From contig DASUOH010000008.1 in assembly GCA_036276735.1 (NCBI GenBank), forward strand, positions 1-64,000: a stretch of DNA of 64,000 nucleotides. Reading direction: 5' to 3'. How positions within the stretch are numbered: the stretch's first letter is position 1; each line of letters opens with the position of its first letter. The DNA is from VRUE01 sp036276735 (GTDB lineage: Bacteria; Actinomycetota; Thermoleophilia; Solirubrobacterales; 70-9). This document shows positions 1 through 7,197 of this stretch, in pieces. Made by a program: the position numbers and the translations under genes. The notes beneath the pieces were generated by a model that was given only the letters and a program-made list of their open reading frames with translations, had not been told where the DNA came from and made no database searches.

Positions 1-90
1 ATCCGTGTCCTCGACGCCCGGACAGGCGAGCTGATCCGTCGTCTGACTCTCGATCCCAGCCGCGACTACCAGCCGATCGGAGGAGATTGA
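1..90 (+). CDS. Transposase C-terminus, IS481-like (partial, 5' end outside window)
   Basis: Only the last 29 codons are present, reading in frame from base 1 to a TGA at 88-90. The residues VLDARTGELIRRLTLDP followed by DYQP match the typical end of IS481-type DDE integrase/transposases, which close with a short beta-rich 'V.D..TGE.IR.LTLDP..DYQP' tail. The inverted-repeat-rich DNA just downstream supports an insertion-sequence end. The family call rests on this short tail alone. Confidence 0.7.
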   Translation: MRVLDARTGELIRRLTLDPSRDYQPIGGD

Positions 91-140
91 GATGTCTACG
101 ATGTCCCGCGACATCTGTCTCCGATGTCGCGACACATCAC
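1..140. mobile_element. Right end of an IS481-like insertion sequence
   Basis: After the transposase stop the DNA contains two nested palindromes: GATGTC-ccgc-GACATC at about 101-116 and TGTCGCGACA at 125-134. These resemble the terminal inverted repeats of IS481 elements, which start TGT and end ACA. The outer boundary is probably near 134-140, immediately before the tRNA-His gene. The other end is outside the window, so the boundary and any target duplication cannot be fixed. Confidence 0.55.
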
Positions 141-144
141 AAGG

Positions 145-218
145 GGTGGCAGACGGGATTCGAACCCGCGACCGCCGGCACCACAAGCCGGAGCTCTACC
201 AGCTGAGCTACTGCCACC
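145..218 (-). tRNA. tRNA-His (anticodon GTG)
   Basis: On the minus strand the sequence folds as a full cloverleaf. The acceptor stem GTGGCAG pairs with CTGCCAC, the D-arm is AGCTCAGCTGGTAGAGCT, and the anticodon stem CCGGC/GCCGG holds a TTGTGGT loop, giving anticodon GTG. The T-arm carries GGTTCGAATCC. A G at the -1 position (base 218) faces a C discriminator (base 145), the tRNA-His identity pair. CCA is not encoded. Confidence 0.95.
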
Positions 219-249
219 AAGCAGCTTCAATGTAGCTACCTTGAAGGCC

Positions 250-456
250 ATGCGGAAGCGAGAGCAGAGCGGTGCTCAGGCGCGGGGCGCGATGGCGATC
301 GGGGCGTTGGCGCTGGGCGCTGCCGCGGTCGGCGGCTTCGCGATTGGGCGGCTGGCGATCGGTCGAGTGGCGGCCGGCCGGGTCAGGGTCGGCCGGCTCG
401 AGGTCGATGAGCTCGTCGTGGGACGGCTCGAGCTCCGCGACCAGACTTCGAATTGA
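250..456 (+). CDS. Small repetitive glycine/alanine-rich protein (68 aa)
   Basis: The 68-residue protein consists of a short basic head (MRKREQSGAQARGAM) and then tandem pentads of the form A-I/V-G-x-L/F: AIGALALGAAAVGGFAIGRL, continuing as AIGRV, AAGRV, RVGRL, EVDEL, VVGRL. Such proteins occur widely in actinobacteria without known function. The strict 5-residue periodicity suggests a small beta-helix or membrane-associated coil. An upstream in-frame ATG at 124 would run through the tRNA-His gene, so the ATG at 250 is preferred. It overlaps the start of the next gene by 4 bp (TTGA), suggesting translational coupling. Confidence 0.6.
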   Translation: MRKREQSGAQARGAMAIGALALGAAAVGGFAIGRLAIGRVAAGRVRVGRLEVDELVVGRLELRDQTSN

Positions 457-1448
457 GGCGCGCTCGTCTCTTGATCGCCGTCGCGGCGCTCGCGCTCGCC
501 GCAGCCGCGCCGCCCACCGCCCACGCGCTCGGCCCCTACCCCTCCCTCGGCTCCTGCCCGGTCTTGCCCGATCCGCCTCCCTCGCTCTCCCCTCGCGCCG
601 CGTCGCTCCCCAACCAGGCCGCCTGGAACCAGGACATCTCCAGGGCGCCGGTCGCTCGCAACTCGGCTGCAGTCATCGCCTACATCAATCGCCACGGCGG
701 CGACTTCCTCCACCCCGACTTCGGCTCGCCGCGCGCCTACGGCTTCCCACACGCGGTCGTCGGCGCGGGTCAGCGCCGGCTCCCTGTCCGCTACACCGCC
801 TACGGCGCCGAGAGCGATCCCGGTCCATTCCCGATCCCGCTCTCGGCGCCGGTCGAGGGCGGCCGGGGCGCCGACGGTGACCGCCACGTCCTCGTCGTCG
901 ACCGCTCGCGCTGCGTCCTCTACGAGCTCTACCGCGCTTTCCTGCGCCGTAGCCGACCCGGGTCCTATTGGAACGCCGACTCCGGTGCCCGCTGGGACCT
1001 GCGCTCGACGGGGCTGCGTCCCGACTCATGGACCTCCGCCGATGCCGCCGGGCTGCCGATCTTCCCCGGCCTCGTCCGCTACGACGAGGCCGCCGCCGGC
1101 CGCATCGACCACGCCATCCGCGTCACCTTCGAGAGCACCCGCGACGCATGGATCCACCCCGCCTCCCACTGCGCCGGCGACACGCTCGACCCGAGCGCGC
1201 CGGCAATGGGCACGCGTCTACGCCTCAGGCCCAGCTTCCGCCTCGACCGCTTCACCGGCCTCGCCCGCGCGATCGCCGCGGCGCTGAAGCGCTACGGGCT
1301 GATCGTCGCCGACAACGGCTCGAACTGGTTCTTCAGCGGCAGCAGCGACCGGCGCTGGAATGACGAGAACCTCAACCAGCTGAAGCGGATCCCGGGCAAC
1401 GCCTTCCAGGTCGTCAGGAGCGCCGCCCGCCCTCACATCTGCAGGTGA
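453..1448 (+). CDS. Secreted protein of unknown function (331 aa)
   Basis: It starts at a TTG overlapping the previous stop. The N-terminus has two arginines, a hydrophobic alanine/leucine core of about 18 residues and an A-H-A cleavage site near residue 25, a clear Sec signal peptide. The mature part is globular, with one HVLVVD strand, a DAWIHPASHCAG segment and a C-terminal NGSNWFFSGSSDRRW block. These blocks recur in uncharacterised secreted proteins of soil actinobacteria. There is no recognisable catalytic motif. The last 16 bp overlap the convergent membrane-protein gene. Confidence 0.7.
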   Translation: MRRARLLIAVAALALAAAAPPTAHALGPYPSLGSCPVLPDPPPSLSPRAASLPNQAAWNQDISRAPVARNSAAVIAYINRHGGDFLHPDFGSPRAYGFPHAVVGAGQRRLPVRYTAYGAESDPGPFPIPLSAPVEGGRGADGDRHVLVVDRSRCVLYELYRAFLRRSRPGSYWNADSGARWDLRSTGLRPDSWTSADAAGLPIFPGLVRYDEAAAGRIDHAIRVTFESTRDAWIHPASHCAGDTLDPSAPAMGTRLRLRPSFRLDRFTGLARAIAAALKRYGLIVADNGSNWFFSGSSDRRWNDENLNQLKRIPGNAFQVVRSAARPHICR

Positions 1449-2041
1449 CGGAAGCGCGGCCGCAGCCGGCCGCGCAGCTCATCCGCGGCGGTCCCTCCGG
1501 CCTCGTCCTCGCGGGCGCTGACCAGGATCACCTCGTCGGCGGGGTAGCTCTCCAGCTGGTCTTCTACCGCCTGCACCACATCCTCGTCGCCGACCCGCGC
1601 CTCCGCCTCGACGCCACCCGCGGCGAGCGCCGCGACCGAGGCGACCAGCCGCTCCTGGGCGCGCCGCCGCGCCCCCTCGACGTCTGAAGCCCAGCGGTCG
1701 AGGAAGCCGATGCTGGCCGGCGCGAGCACCCGCACCTCGGGCGCCGCCGCGCCCGGCTCTGCCTCCAGCTCCCGCGCCACCGCGGCCACCGCTCCCGGCC
1801 CCTCGATCGGACAGGCGGCGACGACCAGGGCCCGTCGCACCGCGCCGTCCCCGCCGGGCTCGACGCCGATCGCCCTGCGCGGCCGCTGCCGCGCCGCGAC
1901 GACCAGCAGCGCGAACACTGCGAGCGCCCCCGCCACGAAGCCGAGCGCCGGTCCGCCAACCAAAAAGGCCCCCGCCAGGAAGGCGGCGACGACTGGCAAT
2001 GCCAGCGCGAGAACGATCAGCGGCAGCTTCCAGGCAGCCAT
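1433..2041 (-). CDS. Membrane-anchored Usp-like protein (202 aa)
   Basis: Two hydrophobic helices (residues about 5-25 and 28-48, the second containing GGPALGFVAGALAVFALLVV) are followed by a cytosolic alpha/beta domain of about 140 residues. That domain has a strand (ALVVAACPI), a helix, a strand (EVRVLAPAS) and a C-terminal strand (DEVILVSAR), in the layout of universal-stress-like nucleotide-binding folds. A soluble protein with the same kind of fold sits inside the canonical cox operon of this window (37484-38365). Function unknown. The fold is inferred from strand pattern, not from a signature ATP-binding motif. Confidence 0.6.
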   Translation of the reverse strand: MAAWKLPLIVLALALPVVAAFLAGAFLVGGPALGFVAGALAVFALLVVAARQRPRRAIGVEPGGDGAVRRALVVAACPIEGPGAVAAVARELEAEPGAAAPEVRVLAPASIGFLDRWASDVEGARRRAQERLVASVAALAAGGVEAEARVGDEDVVQAVEDQLESYPADEVILVSAREDEAGGTAADELRGRLRPRFRHLQM

Positions 2042-2065
2042 GCCTGGAATTGTCCCCCTAGCGGT

Positions 2066-2206
2066 CTAGGCGCGTCTCGTCCCGACCCCCAGCCGGGGCA
2101 GGATCAGCAATGCCAGGCCAACCAGAATCAGGATGATCCCGAGGGCGTAGTGGACAAGGATCGCGAGCACGATCCCAATGACGATGAGCAGTATGGGGAG
2201 TGACAT
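2066..2206 (-). CDS. Small hydrophobic membrane protein (46 aa)
   Basis: A 47-codon frame starts at ATG (2206-2204) nine bases after the stop of the upstream NAD-binding protein gene, so the two are probably co-transcribed. The product, beginning MSLPILLIVIGIVLAILVHY, forms two transmembrane helices separated by HYALG and ends with a basic tail (PRLGVGTRRA). Short two-helix proteins of this shape (DUF6131-like) are common in high-GC actinobacteria. It is too short for usual ORF cut-offs. Confidence 0.6.
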   Translation of the reverse strand: MSLPILLIVIGIVLAILVHYALGIILILVGLALLILPRLGVGTRRA

Positions 2207-2215
2207 GGCACCTGC

Positions 2216-3139
2216 CTACCCATGCCCCACTTCGCGGAAACCCCGGCTTTCTTCGACCAACGCCAGGCGCAGCACCTCGTCGAACGGCGCCGGTGAGATG
2301 CCGAACGGCTCGGCGCCAGAGGGGTCGGTGACCACCGTCGGCGTGGTCAGCCCCTCGACCAGCGGCCGCGCGACCTTGGGATCGACGGGCGTGATCAGCC
2401 CCAGCCACAGGGACGAGAGCCAGGGGCTGAGCAGCGGCACCCGCAGCCGAGGGGGCCGCCGTTTGCCCATCGCCTCTGCCATCCGGTCCAGCATGTCGTC
2501 GTAGCTAAGGACGTCGGGGCCGCCGATCTGCACCTCACCCCCGGCCGACTCAGCCACATCCGGCGCCCGGCGCAGGTACTCGACGACCGCGTCGATCCCG
2601 ATCGGCTGCGTCGGCGTCCGCAGCCAGGCCGGCGCCACCATCACCGGCAGCCGCCCCACCAGGTGGCGCAGCGTCCGGTAGGACTCGCTCTCGGCGCCGA
2701 CGACCATCGCGGCGCGGAAGTAGGTCAGCGGCGGGCCCTCCAGTGCCAGCACCTCCGCCGCCGCATGGCGACTCTGCAGGTGCTCGGAGGCACTCGAGTC
2801 GCCGAGCCCGCCCAGGTAGACGACCCGCTCGACGCCTTCCCGCTTCGCCATTCGCGCGAACTCGAGCGCGCCGCGCCGCTCACGCTCGGCGTACCCCTCG
2901 CCGCCCGCCATCAGGTGGACGAGGAAGTAGGCGACGTCGGCGCCCGCGCCGGCGCCCCTCAAGCTGTCTGCGTCGGTCACGTCGCCGACGTGGAGCTCGG
3001 CCCCGGCCTCCTGCAGAGCGCTCGCTTTCGCCGGGTCGCGAACCAGGCAGCGGACCTGGTCGCCCGCGCCCAGGAGCGCACGCGCCAGCCGGCCTCCGAC
3101 GAAGCCGGTCGCCCCAGCGATCAGGACCTTCCGCGCAAT
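2216..3139 (-). CDS. NAD(P)-binding atypical SDR, probable ATT start (307 aa)
   Basis: The frame encodes an atypical short-chain dehydrogenase/NDUFA9-like protein. Its N-terminal Rossmann motif is GATGFVGG (residues 8-15), followed by RVVYLGGLGD and a C-terminal SDR substrate domain (QIGGPDVLSYDDM). The Rossmann motif lies upstream of the first conventional start (GTG at 2980, which would leave a protein beginning inside the fold). Between the preceding in-frame TAG and the motif the only plausible initiator is ATT at 3139-3137, giving M-A-R-K-V-L-I-A-G. The full length of about 307 aa fits the family. Likely role: NAD(P)H-dependent reductase or quinone-related sugar-nucleotide reductase, substrate unknown. 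Divergent from the DUF899 gene. Confidence 0.75.
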   Translation of the reverse strand: MARKVLIAGATGFVGGRLARALLGAGDQVRCLVRDPAKASALQEAGAELHVGDVTDADSLRGAGAGADVAYFLVHLMAGGEGYAERERRGALEFARMAKREGVERVVYLGGLGDSSASEHLQSRHAAAEVLALEGPPLTYFRAAMVVGAESESYRTLRHLVGRLPVMVAPAWLRTPTQPIGIDAVVEYLRRAPDVAESAGGEVQIGGPDVLSYDDMLDRMAEAMGKRRPPRLRVPLLSPWLSSLWLGLITPVDPKVARPLVEGLTTPTVVTDPSGAEPFGISPAPFDEVLRLALVEESRGFREVGHG

Positions 3140-3266
3140 GGCCTTCTGCTACCCGCTCACCCGACATCGCCTGCGAGAGTTCGGGACCGATGAGTTTCGC
3201 CAACCTGGGCAGTCTTTCCCGTTAGAGGGCCAGCTCATCCGACGAATCCAAAGAGGAAGGACCGCA

Positions 3267-3938
3267 ATGGACATGCCACCGATCGTCTCGCCGGAGGAAT
3301 GGGAGGCGGCCCGTCAGAAGCTGCTCGTAAAGGAGAAAGAGCACACTCGGGCCCGCGACGCGCTGGCGGCCGAGCGACGGCGAATGCCGAGGATGGCCGT
3401 CACCAAGGACTACCGCTTCGAGGGGCCGAACGGACCGGCGAGCCTTCGGGACCTGTTCGACGGTCGCCGTCAGCTGATCGTCGACCGCTTCTTCTTCGAG
3501 CCCGGCGTGAAGGGCTGGCCGGAGCGCGGTTGCGGCGGCTGCTCCTTCCTCGCCGACCAGGTCGCCCACCTCGCCCACCTCAACGCCCGCGACACCACGC
3601 TCGCGTTCGTCTCGCGCGCCCCCCAGTCGGACATCGAGCGCTTGAGGGCGAAGATGGGCTGGGAGATCCCCTGGTACACGCTCACCGACGACTTCGACGC
3701 CGATTTCGGCGTCGGCGAATGGCACGGAACCAACGCTTTCTTCCACGACGGCGAGCGGATCTTCCGCACCTACTTCGTCGATAACCGCGGCGACGAGGCG
3801 ATGGGAAGCACCTGGAGCTACCTCGACATCACCGCACTTGGACGCCAAGAGGAGTGGGAGGACTCGCCCGCGGGATATCCGCAGACGCCGCCATACCAGT
3901 GGTGGGACTATCACGACGAGTACGAGGAGGCGACGTGA
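3267..3938 (+). CDS. DUF899 family thioredoxin-like protein (223 aa)
   Basis: This is a complete DUF899 protein. It shows the N-terminal EEWEAARQKLLVKEKEHTRARD helix region, RRMPRMAV, the YRFEGP...SLRDLFDGR block, and a thioredoxin-fold core with the cysteine pair of GCGGCSF near residue 93. It closes with the family end YPQTPPYQWWDYHDEY. Family members are cytosolic and presumed redox-active or peroxiredoxin-like. The ATG at 3267 has a strong ribosome binding site (GAGGAAGG at 3253-3260); the longer frame from 3138 lacks one. The stop overlaps the next start by 4 bp (GTGA). Confidence 0.88.
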   Translation: MDMPPIVSPEEWEAARQKLLVKEKEHTRARDALAAERRRMPRMAVTKDYRFEGPNGPASLRDLFDGRRQLIVDRFFFEPGVKGWPERGCGGCSFLADQVAHLAHLNARDTTLAFVSRAPQSDIERLRAKMGWEIPWYTLTDDFDADFGVGEWHGTNAFFHDGERIFRTYFVDNRGDEAMGSTWSYLDITALGRQEEWEDSPAGYPQTPPYQWWDYHDEYEEAT

Positions 3939-4495
3939 AACTGATCTACTCGACGATCGCCTCCCTCGACGGCTACATAGCCGATGAGAGCGGCGGGTTC
4001 GACTGGGCGGAGCCCGACGCGGAGGTGCACGCGTTCGTCAACGACCTGATGCGCGATGTCGGTACTTACCTCTACGGGCGGCGGATGTACGAGACGATGG
4101 CCGTCTGGGAGACCGACCCCGCCCTGGCCGCCGAGTCCGAGGAGACGCGCGACTTCGCCCAGCTCTGGCAGGCCGCCGAGAAGGTCGTCTACTCGACGAC
4201 GCTGGAGGCGGCGAGTACTAGGAGAACGCGGATCGAGCGCAGCTTCGATCCCGAGGCCGTGCGGCAGCTGAAGGCCTCCGCGGAGAGGGACCTTGCGATC
4301 GGCGGCGGCCCGGGCCTCGCGGCCCACGCGTTCAGGGCCGGACTGGTCGACGAATGCGACCCGTTCCTGGTCCCGATCATCGTCGGCGGCGGCAAGCGGA
4401 TGCTCCCAGAGGGCCTGCGCCAGGAGCTAGAGCTGGTGACCGAGCGCCGCTTCGAGGGCGGCATGGTCCACCTTCACTACCGAGTCTCGAGCTGA
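3935..4495 (+). CDS. Dihydrofolate reductase-like (RibD C-terminal family) protein (186 aa)
   Basis: The protein begins KLIYSTIASLDGYIAD, the usual start of the RibD C-terminal/DHFR-like family, and continues with TYLYGRRMYETM, KVVYSTT and the glycine-rich NADPH-binding segment LAIGGGPGLAAHAF, then DECDPFLVPIIVGGGKRML. These small cytosolic proteins are probable NADPH-dependent reductases with unknown substrate. The GTG start overlaps the DUF899 stop (GTGA), so the pair is a two-gene operon, as often seen for these families. Confidence 0.88.
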   Translation: MKLIYSTIASLDGYIADESGGFDWAEPDAEVHAFVNDLMRDVGTYLYGRRMYETMAVWETDPALAAESEETRDFAQLWQAAEKVVYSTTLEAASTRRTRIERSFDPEAVRQLKASAERDLAIGGGPGLAAHAFRAGLVDECDPFLVPIIVGGGKRMLPEGLRQELELVTERRFEGGMVHLHYRVSS

Positions 4496-4525
4496 CCGGG
4501 GAACACGGGAGCGCTTGCGCGGCCG

Positions 4526-4795
4526 CTACCGGCCGTTGCGCTCGCGGTGGCTACACCCCGGCCAGCAGCAGGGACGGCGTTGGCCTTCCTCCAGCTCTTC
4601 ACGCGTGCGGCGGATGCGGCGTTCCCGGGTCGCCTCCTGCTTCGCGTCCTCGACCCAGCAGATGAACTCGTTGCGCGCCAGGGGCGTGATGTCGTTCCAG
4701 GCATCAAGCGCCGTGGCGCTGCCCTTCAACGCCTCGCGCAGGTCCGTTGGAAGCGTGTGTACCACCCCGCCGGGAAGCTGCGGACCGCTCATCAA
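4526..4795 (-). CDS. YdeI/OmpD-associated family protein (89 aa)
   Basis: A short form of the YdeI/OmpD-associated (bacteriocin-protection-like) family. It contains LPTDLREALKGSATALDAW, the hallmark ITPLARNEFICWVEDAKQEATRERRI, then RTREELEEGQRRPCCWPGC. The final PCCWPGCSHR is typical of the actinobacterial short subgroup. Family members are cytosolic and poorly characterised. It is transcribed divergently from the Vgb-like gene with about 64 bp between starts. Confidence 0.85.
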   Translation of the reverse strand: MMSGPQLPGGVVHTLPTDLREALKGSATALDAWNDITPLARNEFICWVEDAKQEATRERRIRRTREELEEGQRRPCCWPGCSHRERNGR

Positions 4796-4859
4796 ACCAA
4801 TGGTAGTGGTCGCGGTTCAACCGTCTGCGCGGACGCGTGCGACCGCAAGATCGTTGAGA

Positions 4860-6293
4860 ATGCAGGCGGTGAGGGACTCGGAGAGGAAGGCTGTCTGGTG
4901 CGTCCTGGCGATCTGCCTGCTCGTCCTGCTCCCTATCCCAACCACCGCGGGCGCCGCTCCGGTCGCCTCGAGCTCCCAGGTGACGGCCTTCCCGCAACCT
5001 GACGTCCCGCCTACCGGCGGCAACGGGCCGCTGATTCTCGGCCCCGACGGGCAAGCCTGGTTCACCGGGTACTACCAGGAAACGTATTCGCCGGGCGAAG
5101 AACCCCATTACTTCCCCCAGATCACGCGGATCGACCAGCAGGGACAGGTCGGCCTCGTCGCCCGGGACGTGCGAGCCGAGGGGCTCGCGCTCGGCCCCGA
5201 CGGGAACGTCTGGCTGACCAGTACGCGCTGGGTGAGCCGGCTGACCGCCAGCGGCGAGATCACCACCTTTCCGATGCCCGAAGAACAGGCCGGCCAGCAC
5301 TTCACCCAGGCCGCGGGCCCGATCGTCACCGGGTCGGACGGCAACCTCTGGCTCTCCGGCTACCGCGCGGTTTCGGCGGGTGGCGAAGCCAGGTCCGTGG
5401 CAACGATCGCCCGTATGACCCCTACCGGCGAGGTGACGCAGTTCGAATTGCCGGGCCCGGGCAGCTTCCCGACCCGGCTTGCCCTCGGGCCCGACGGGAA
5501 CGTCTGGTTCACCGAAACGCAGGAAGACAAGGTCGGCCGGATCACGCCGGCGGGTGCGATCCAGACCTTCCAGCTGCCGCCTGGCGCGCGTCCGGTTGAG
5601 ATCGTCCTAGGCGCCGACGGCAACCTCTGGGTCACCGAGGACAAAAACGACCCAGCGGCGCTCGGCCGAATAGAGCCGAGCGGCCAGTACACCGAGTTCC
5701 TGCTGGAGCAAGGGATCTACGCGGGGGCGCTCGCGACCGGGCCCGACGGCCGTCTTTGGTTCGGGTCGGGGCCCGGTGCGATCGCGCGAATGACCCCGGG
5801 CGGCCGGGTCTCGCGTATCGAGCTCCCGCACGCCACGAACGTCATCGACATCGTCGCCGGCTCGGACGGGAGTGTCTGGTACACCGCCGCCCCCGAGCCT
5901 CCCTGCGCCCCCGGGGACTCCGCCTGCGGCGAAGGCGGCAGCTACCAGTCCGGGCTCGTCGGCCGGATCGAGCCGGCACCTCTGACGCTCGAGATCGACG
6001 GCGCTCGTCTCGCTGCCAAAGCGCGGCGGGTCAAGGTCCGAATGACCTGCCGCGACGGCACGGCCATCGACGTCTGCCGTGGCCGCCTGCGCCTGCGCGC
6101 GGCAGGCTCCTCGGCCGGCCACCGCCGCTTCCAGCTCGGCACCGACCTGACCCGCGGCGTCAGCCTGCGACTCCGCCCCAAGGCCCGAGAGACGCTCGCT
6201 CGCCGCGGCCGCCTGCGCGTGGTCTGCAAGGTCTCGGTCGCCGGCGCGGAGGGCGAGACGCGGGTATTAAAGCTGAAACTGCATCGGCGCTGA
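4860..6293 (+). CDS. Secreted Vgb-like beta-propeller protein (477 aa)
   Basis: A signal peptide (hydrophobic VLAICLLVLLPIP, then TTAGAAP near residue 36) is followed by about 300 residues of propeller repeats. The recurring blade motif is LGPDGNVWFTE (also LGPDGQAWFTG, LGADGNLWVTE, TGPDGRLWFGS), as in streptogramin B lyases and SMP-30-like hydrolases. At least seven blades are visible. The C-terminal 110 residues form a different basic, cysteine-containing domain (MTCRDGTAIDVC). The active-site histidine pattern of true Vgb is not obvious, so lyase activity is not claimed. A TTG two codons upstream (4854) is an alternative start. Confidence 0.8.
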   Translation: MQAVRDSERKAVWCVLAICLLVLLPIPTTAGAAPVASSSQVTAFPQPDVPPTGGNGPLILGPDGQAWFTGYYQETYSPGEEPHYFPQITRIDQQGQVGLVARDVRAEGLALGPDGNVWLTSTRWVSRLTASGEITTFPMPEEQAGQHFTQAAGPIVTGSDGNLWLSGYRAVSAGGEARSVATIARMTPTGEVTQFELPGPGSFPTRLALGPDGNVWFTETQEDKVGRITPAGAIQTFQLPPGARPVEIVLGADGNLWVTEDKNDPAALGRIEPSGQYTEFLLEQGIYAGALATGPDGRLWFGSGPGAIARMTPGGRVSRIELPHATNVIDIVAGSDGSVWYTAAPEPPCAPGDSACGEGGSYQSGLVGRIEPAPLTLEIDGARLAAKARRVKVRMTCRDGTAIDVCRGRLRLRAAGSSAGHRRFQLGTDLTRGVSLRLRPKARETLARRGRLRVVCKVSVAGAEGETRVLKLKLHRR

Positions 6294-6299
6294 GCACCA

Positions 6300-6632
6300 C
6301 TACTCGCTGTTTGGAGGAAGCTGGGAAGCTGCCCAAAAGCCCACTTCATGAACTAGTGCAAGGGTGGCCTGGCGGTCGATCGGCTCGGTGTCCAAGATCT
6401 CGTCGTAGCGCAACGGCACCGCGTGTTCGGTGAGCGCAACCACCTGCGCGTTGTCGAATGGAAACTCTCCGACGACCGCCGTCACCTTCGCGATAAGTCG
6501 ACGCAGGTCGTGCGTGTACTCGAACTCGATCCCCCGAGACCCGAGCACAGCCTTGAGCCACTTCTCGACCGCCTGCTGAGCGTGGAAACCGACGATCTCG
6601 TCACTGATCTCCGCATAGGCCAGCAAACGCAT
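6300..6632 (-). CDS. HEPN domain protein, toxin side of a HEPN/MNT pair (110 aa, N-terminus uncertain)
   Basis: The protein carries the HEPN core: FHAQQAVEKWLKAVL, the GIEFEYTHDLRRL segment and a C-terminal helix with VPLRYDEI. HEPN proteins paired with MNT nucleotidyltransferases are usually RNase toxins neutralised by AMPylation; this gene directly follows such an MNT gene. From the first ATG (6632) the product lacks the usual first helix. That helix (LARKAEDDANA) is encoded in frame just upstream, between the MNT stop and this ATG, but no ATG/GTG/TTG opens it. Either a non-standard start is used or the system is damaged. No clear RX4-6H motif is seen, as in the PF05168-like branch. Confidence 0.72.
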   Translation of the reverse strand: MRLLAYAEISDEIVGFHAQQAVEKWLKAVLGSRGIEFEYTHDLRRLIAKVTAVVGEFPFDNAQVVALTEHAVPLRYDEILDTEPIDRQATLALVHEVGFWAASQLPPNSE

Positions 6633-6686
6633 TGCGTTTGCGTCGTCTTCTGCCTTGCGGGCGAGAACTTCGCTTCGACCCTCGGA

Positions 6687-7001
6687 TCACGCTCCGACAA
6701 GGACGCGGCCTCGCTGCATCGCCTCGTGGACCATGGTCCCGCGAATCCGAGCCCTCTGATCTGCGTAATCCGCGCTGAGGACAACGAGATCGACCGGAAC
6801 GCCGATATCGCCGAGAGCTTCACGGAGTCGCACGAACTCCGTGCGGCGGCTTTTCAGGTCAGGCTCGATGACGAGCAAATCCAGATCGCTGTCGGGGCGG
6901 CCCTCGCCCCGGGCACGAGAGCCGAAAAGGATTACCGTGGCGTCTGGAGCTGCCGCAGCGAGGCGGCGACCCGCCTCGGCAATCAAAGTCTCGTCAGTCA
7001 T
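6687..7001 (-). CDS. MNT-type nucleotidyltransferase, antitoxin-like (104 aa)
   Basis: A minimal nucleotidyltransferase with the canonical motif GSRARGEGRPDSDLDLLV (residues 27-44): GS, then the DxD pair that binds metal-ATP, and a third acidic strand VPVDLVVL near residue 75. It is about 100 aa, the normal length for MNT antitoxins that adenylylate partner HEPN toxins. The HEPN gene follows in the same reading frame after the TGA, with 54 nt between that stop and the first HEPN ATG. Cytosolic. Confidence 0.88.
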   Translation of the reverse strand: MTDETLIAEAGRRLAAAAPDATVILFGSRARGEGRPDSDLDLLVIEPDLKSRRTEFVRLREALGDIGVPVDLVVLSADYADQRARIRGTMVHEAMQRGRVLVGA

Positions 7002-7111
7002 GACCTAGATCGTAGCCGCCGTGCCGCCGTCAAATTGCCGACTCTCGACTCTCGGCCGCTGCCTCCACGCGGCGGTCGGCAATCAACTCATCGACCAAGC
7101 TCCGGCCAAAA

Positions 7112-7184
7112 CACCCCCGCCAGGATTCGAACCTGGGACCCTCGGATTAGAAGTCCGACGCTCTGTCCGCTGAGCTACGGGGGC
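7112..7184 (-). tRNA. tRNA-Arg (anticodon TCT)
   Basis: The minus strand folds as a cloverleaf. Acceptor GCCCCCG pairs with CGGGGGT (one G-T pair) and has discriminator G; the D-arm contains AGCTCAGCGGACAGAGC; the anticodon stem TCGGA/TCCGA holds the loop CTTCTAA, giving anticodon TCT; the T-arm is CCAGG-TTCGAAT-CCTGG. It decodes AGA/AGG. CCA is not encoded. Confidence 0.95.
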
Positions 7185-7197
7185 CGGTGCTCCTAGC

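Noticed and set aside
6684..6692. TGA between MNT and HEPN read as selenocysteine
   Set aside because: No SECIS-like hairpin or selenoprotein family fits, and both flanking proteins are complete families of their own; readthrough is mentioned only as one option.
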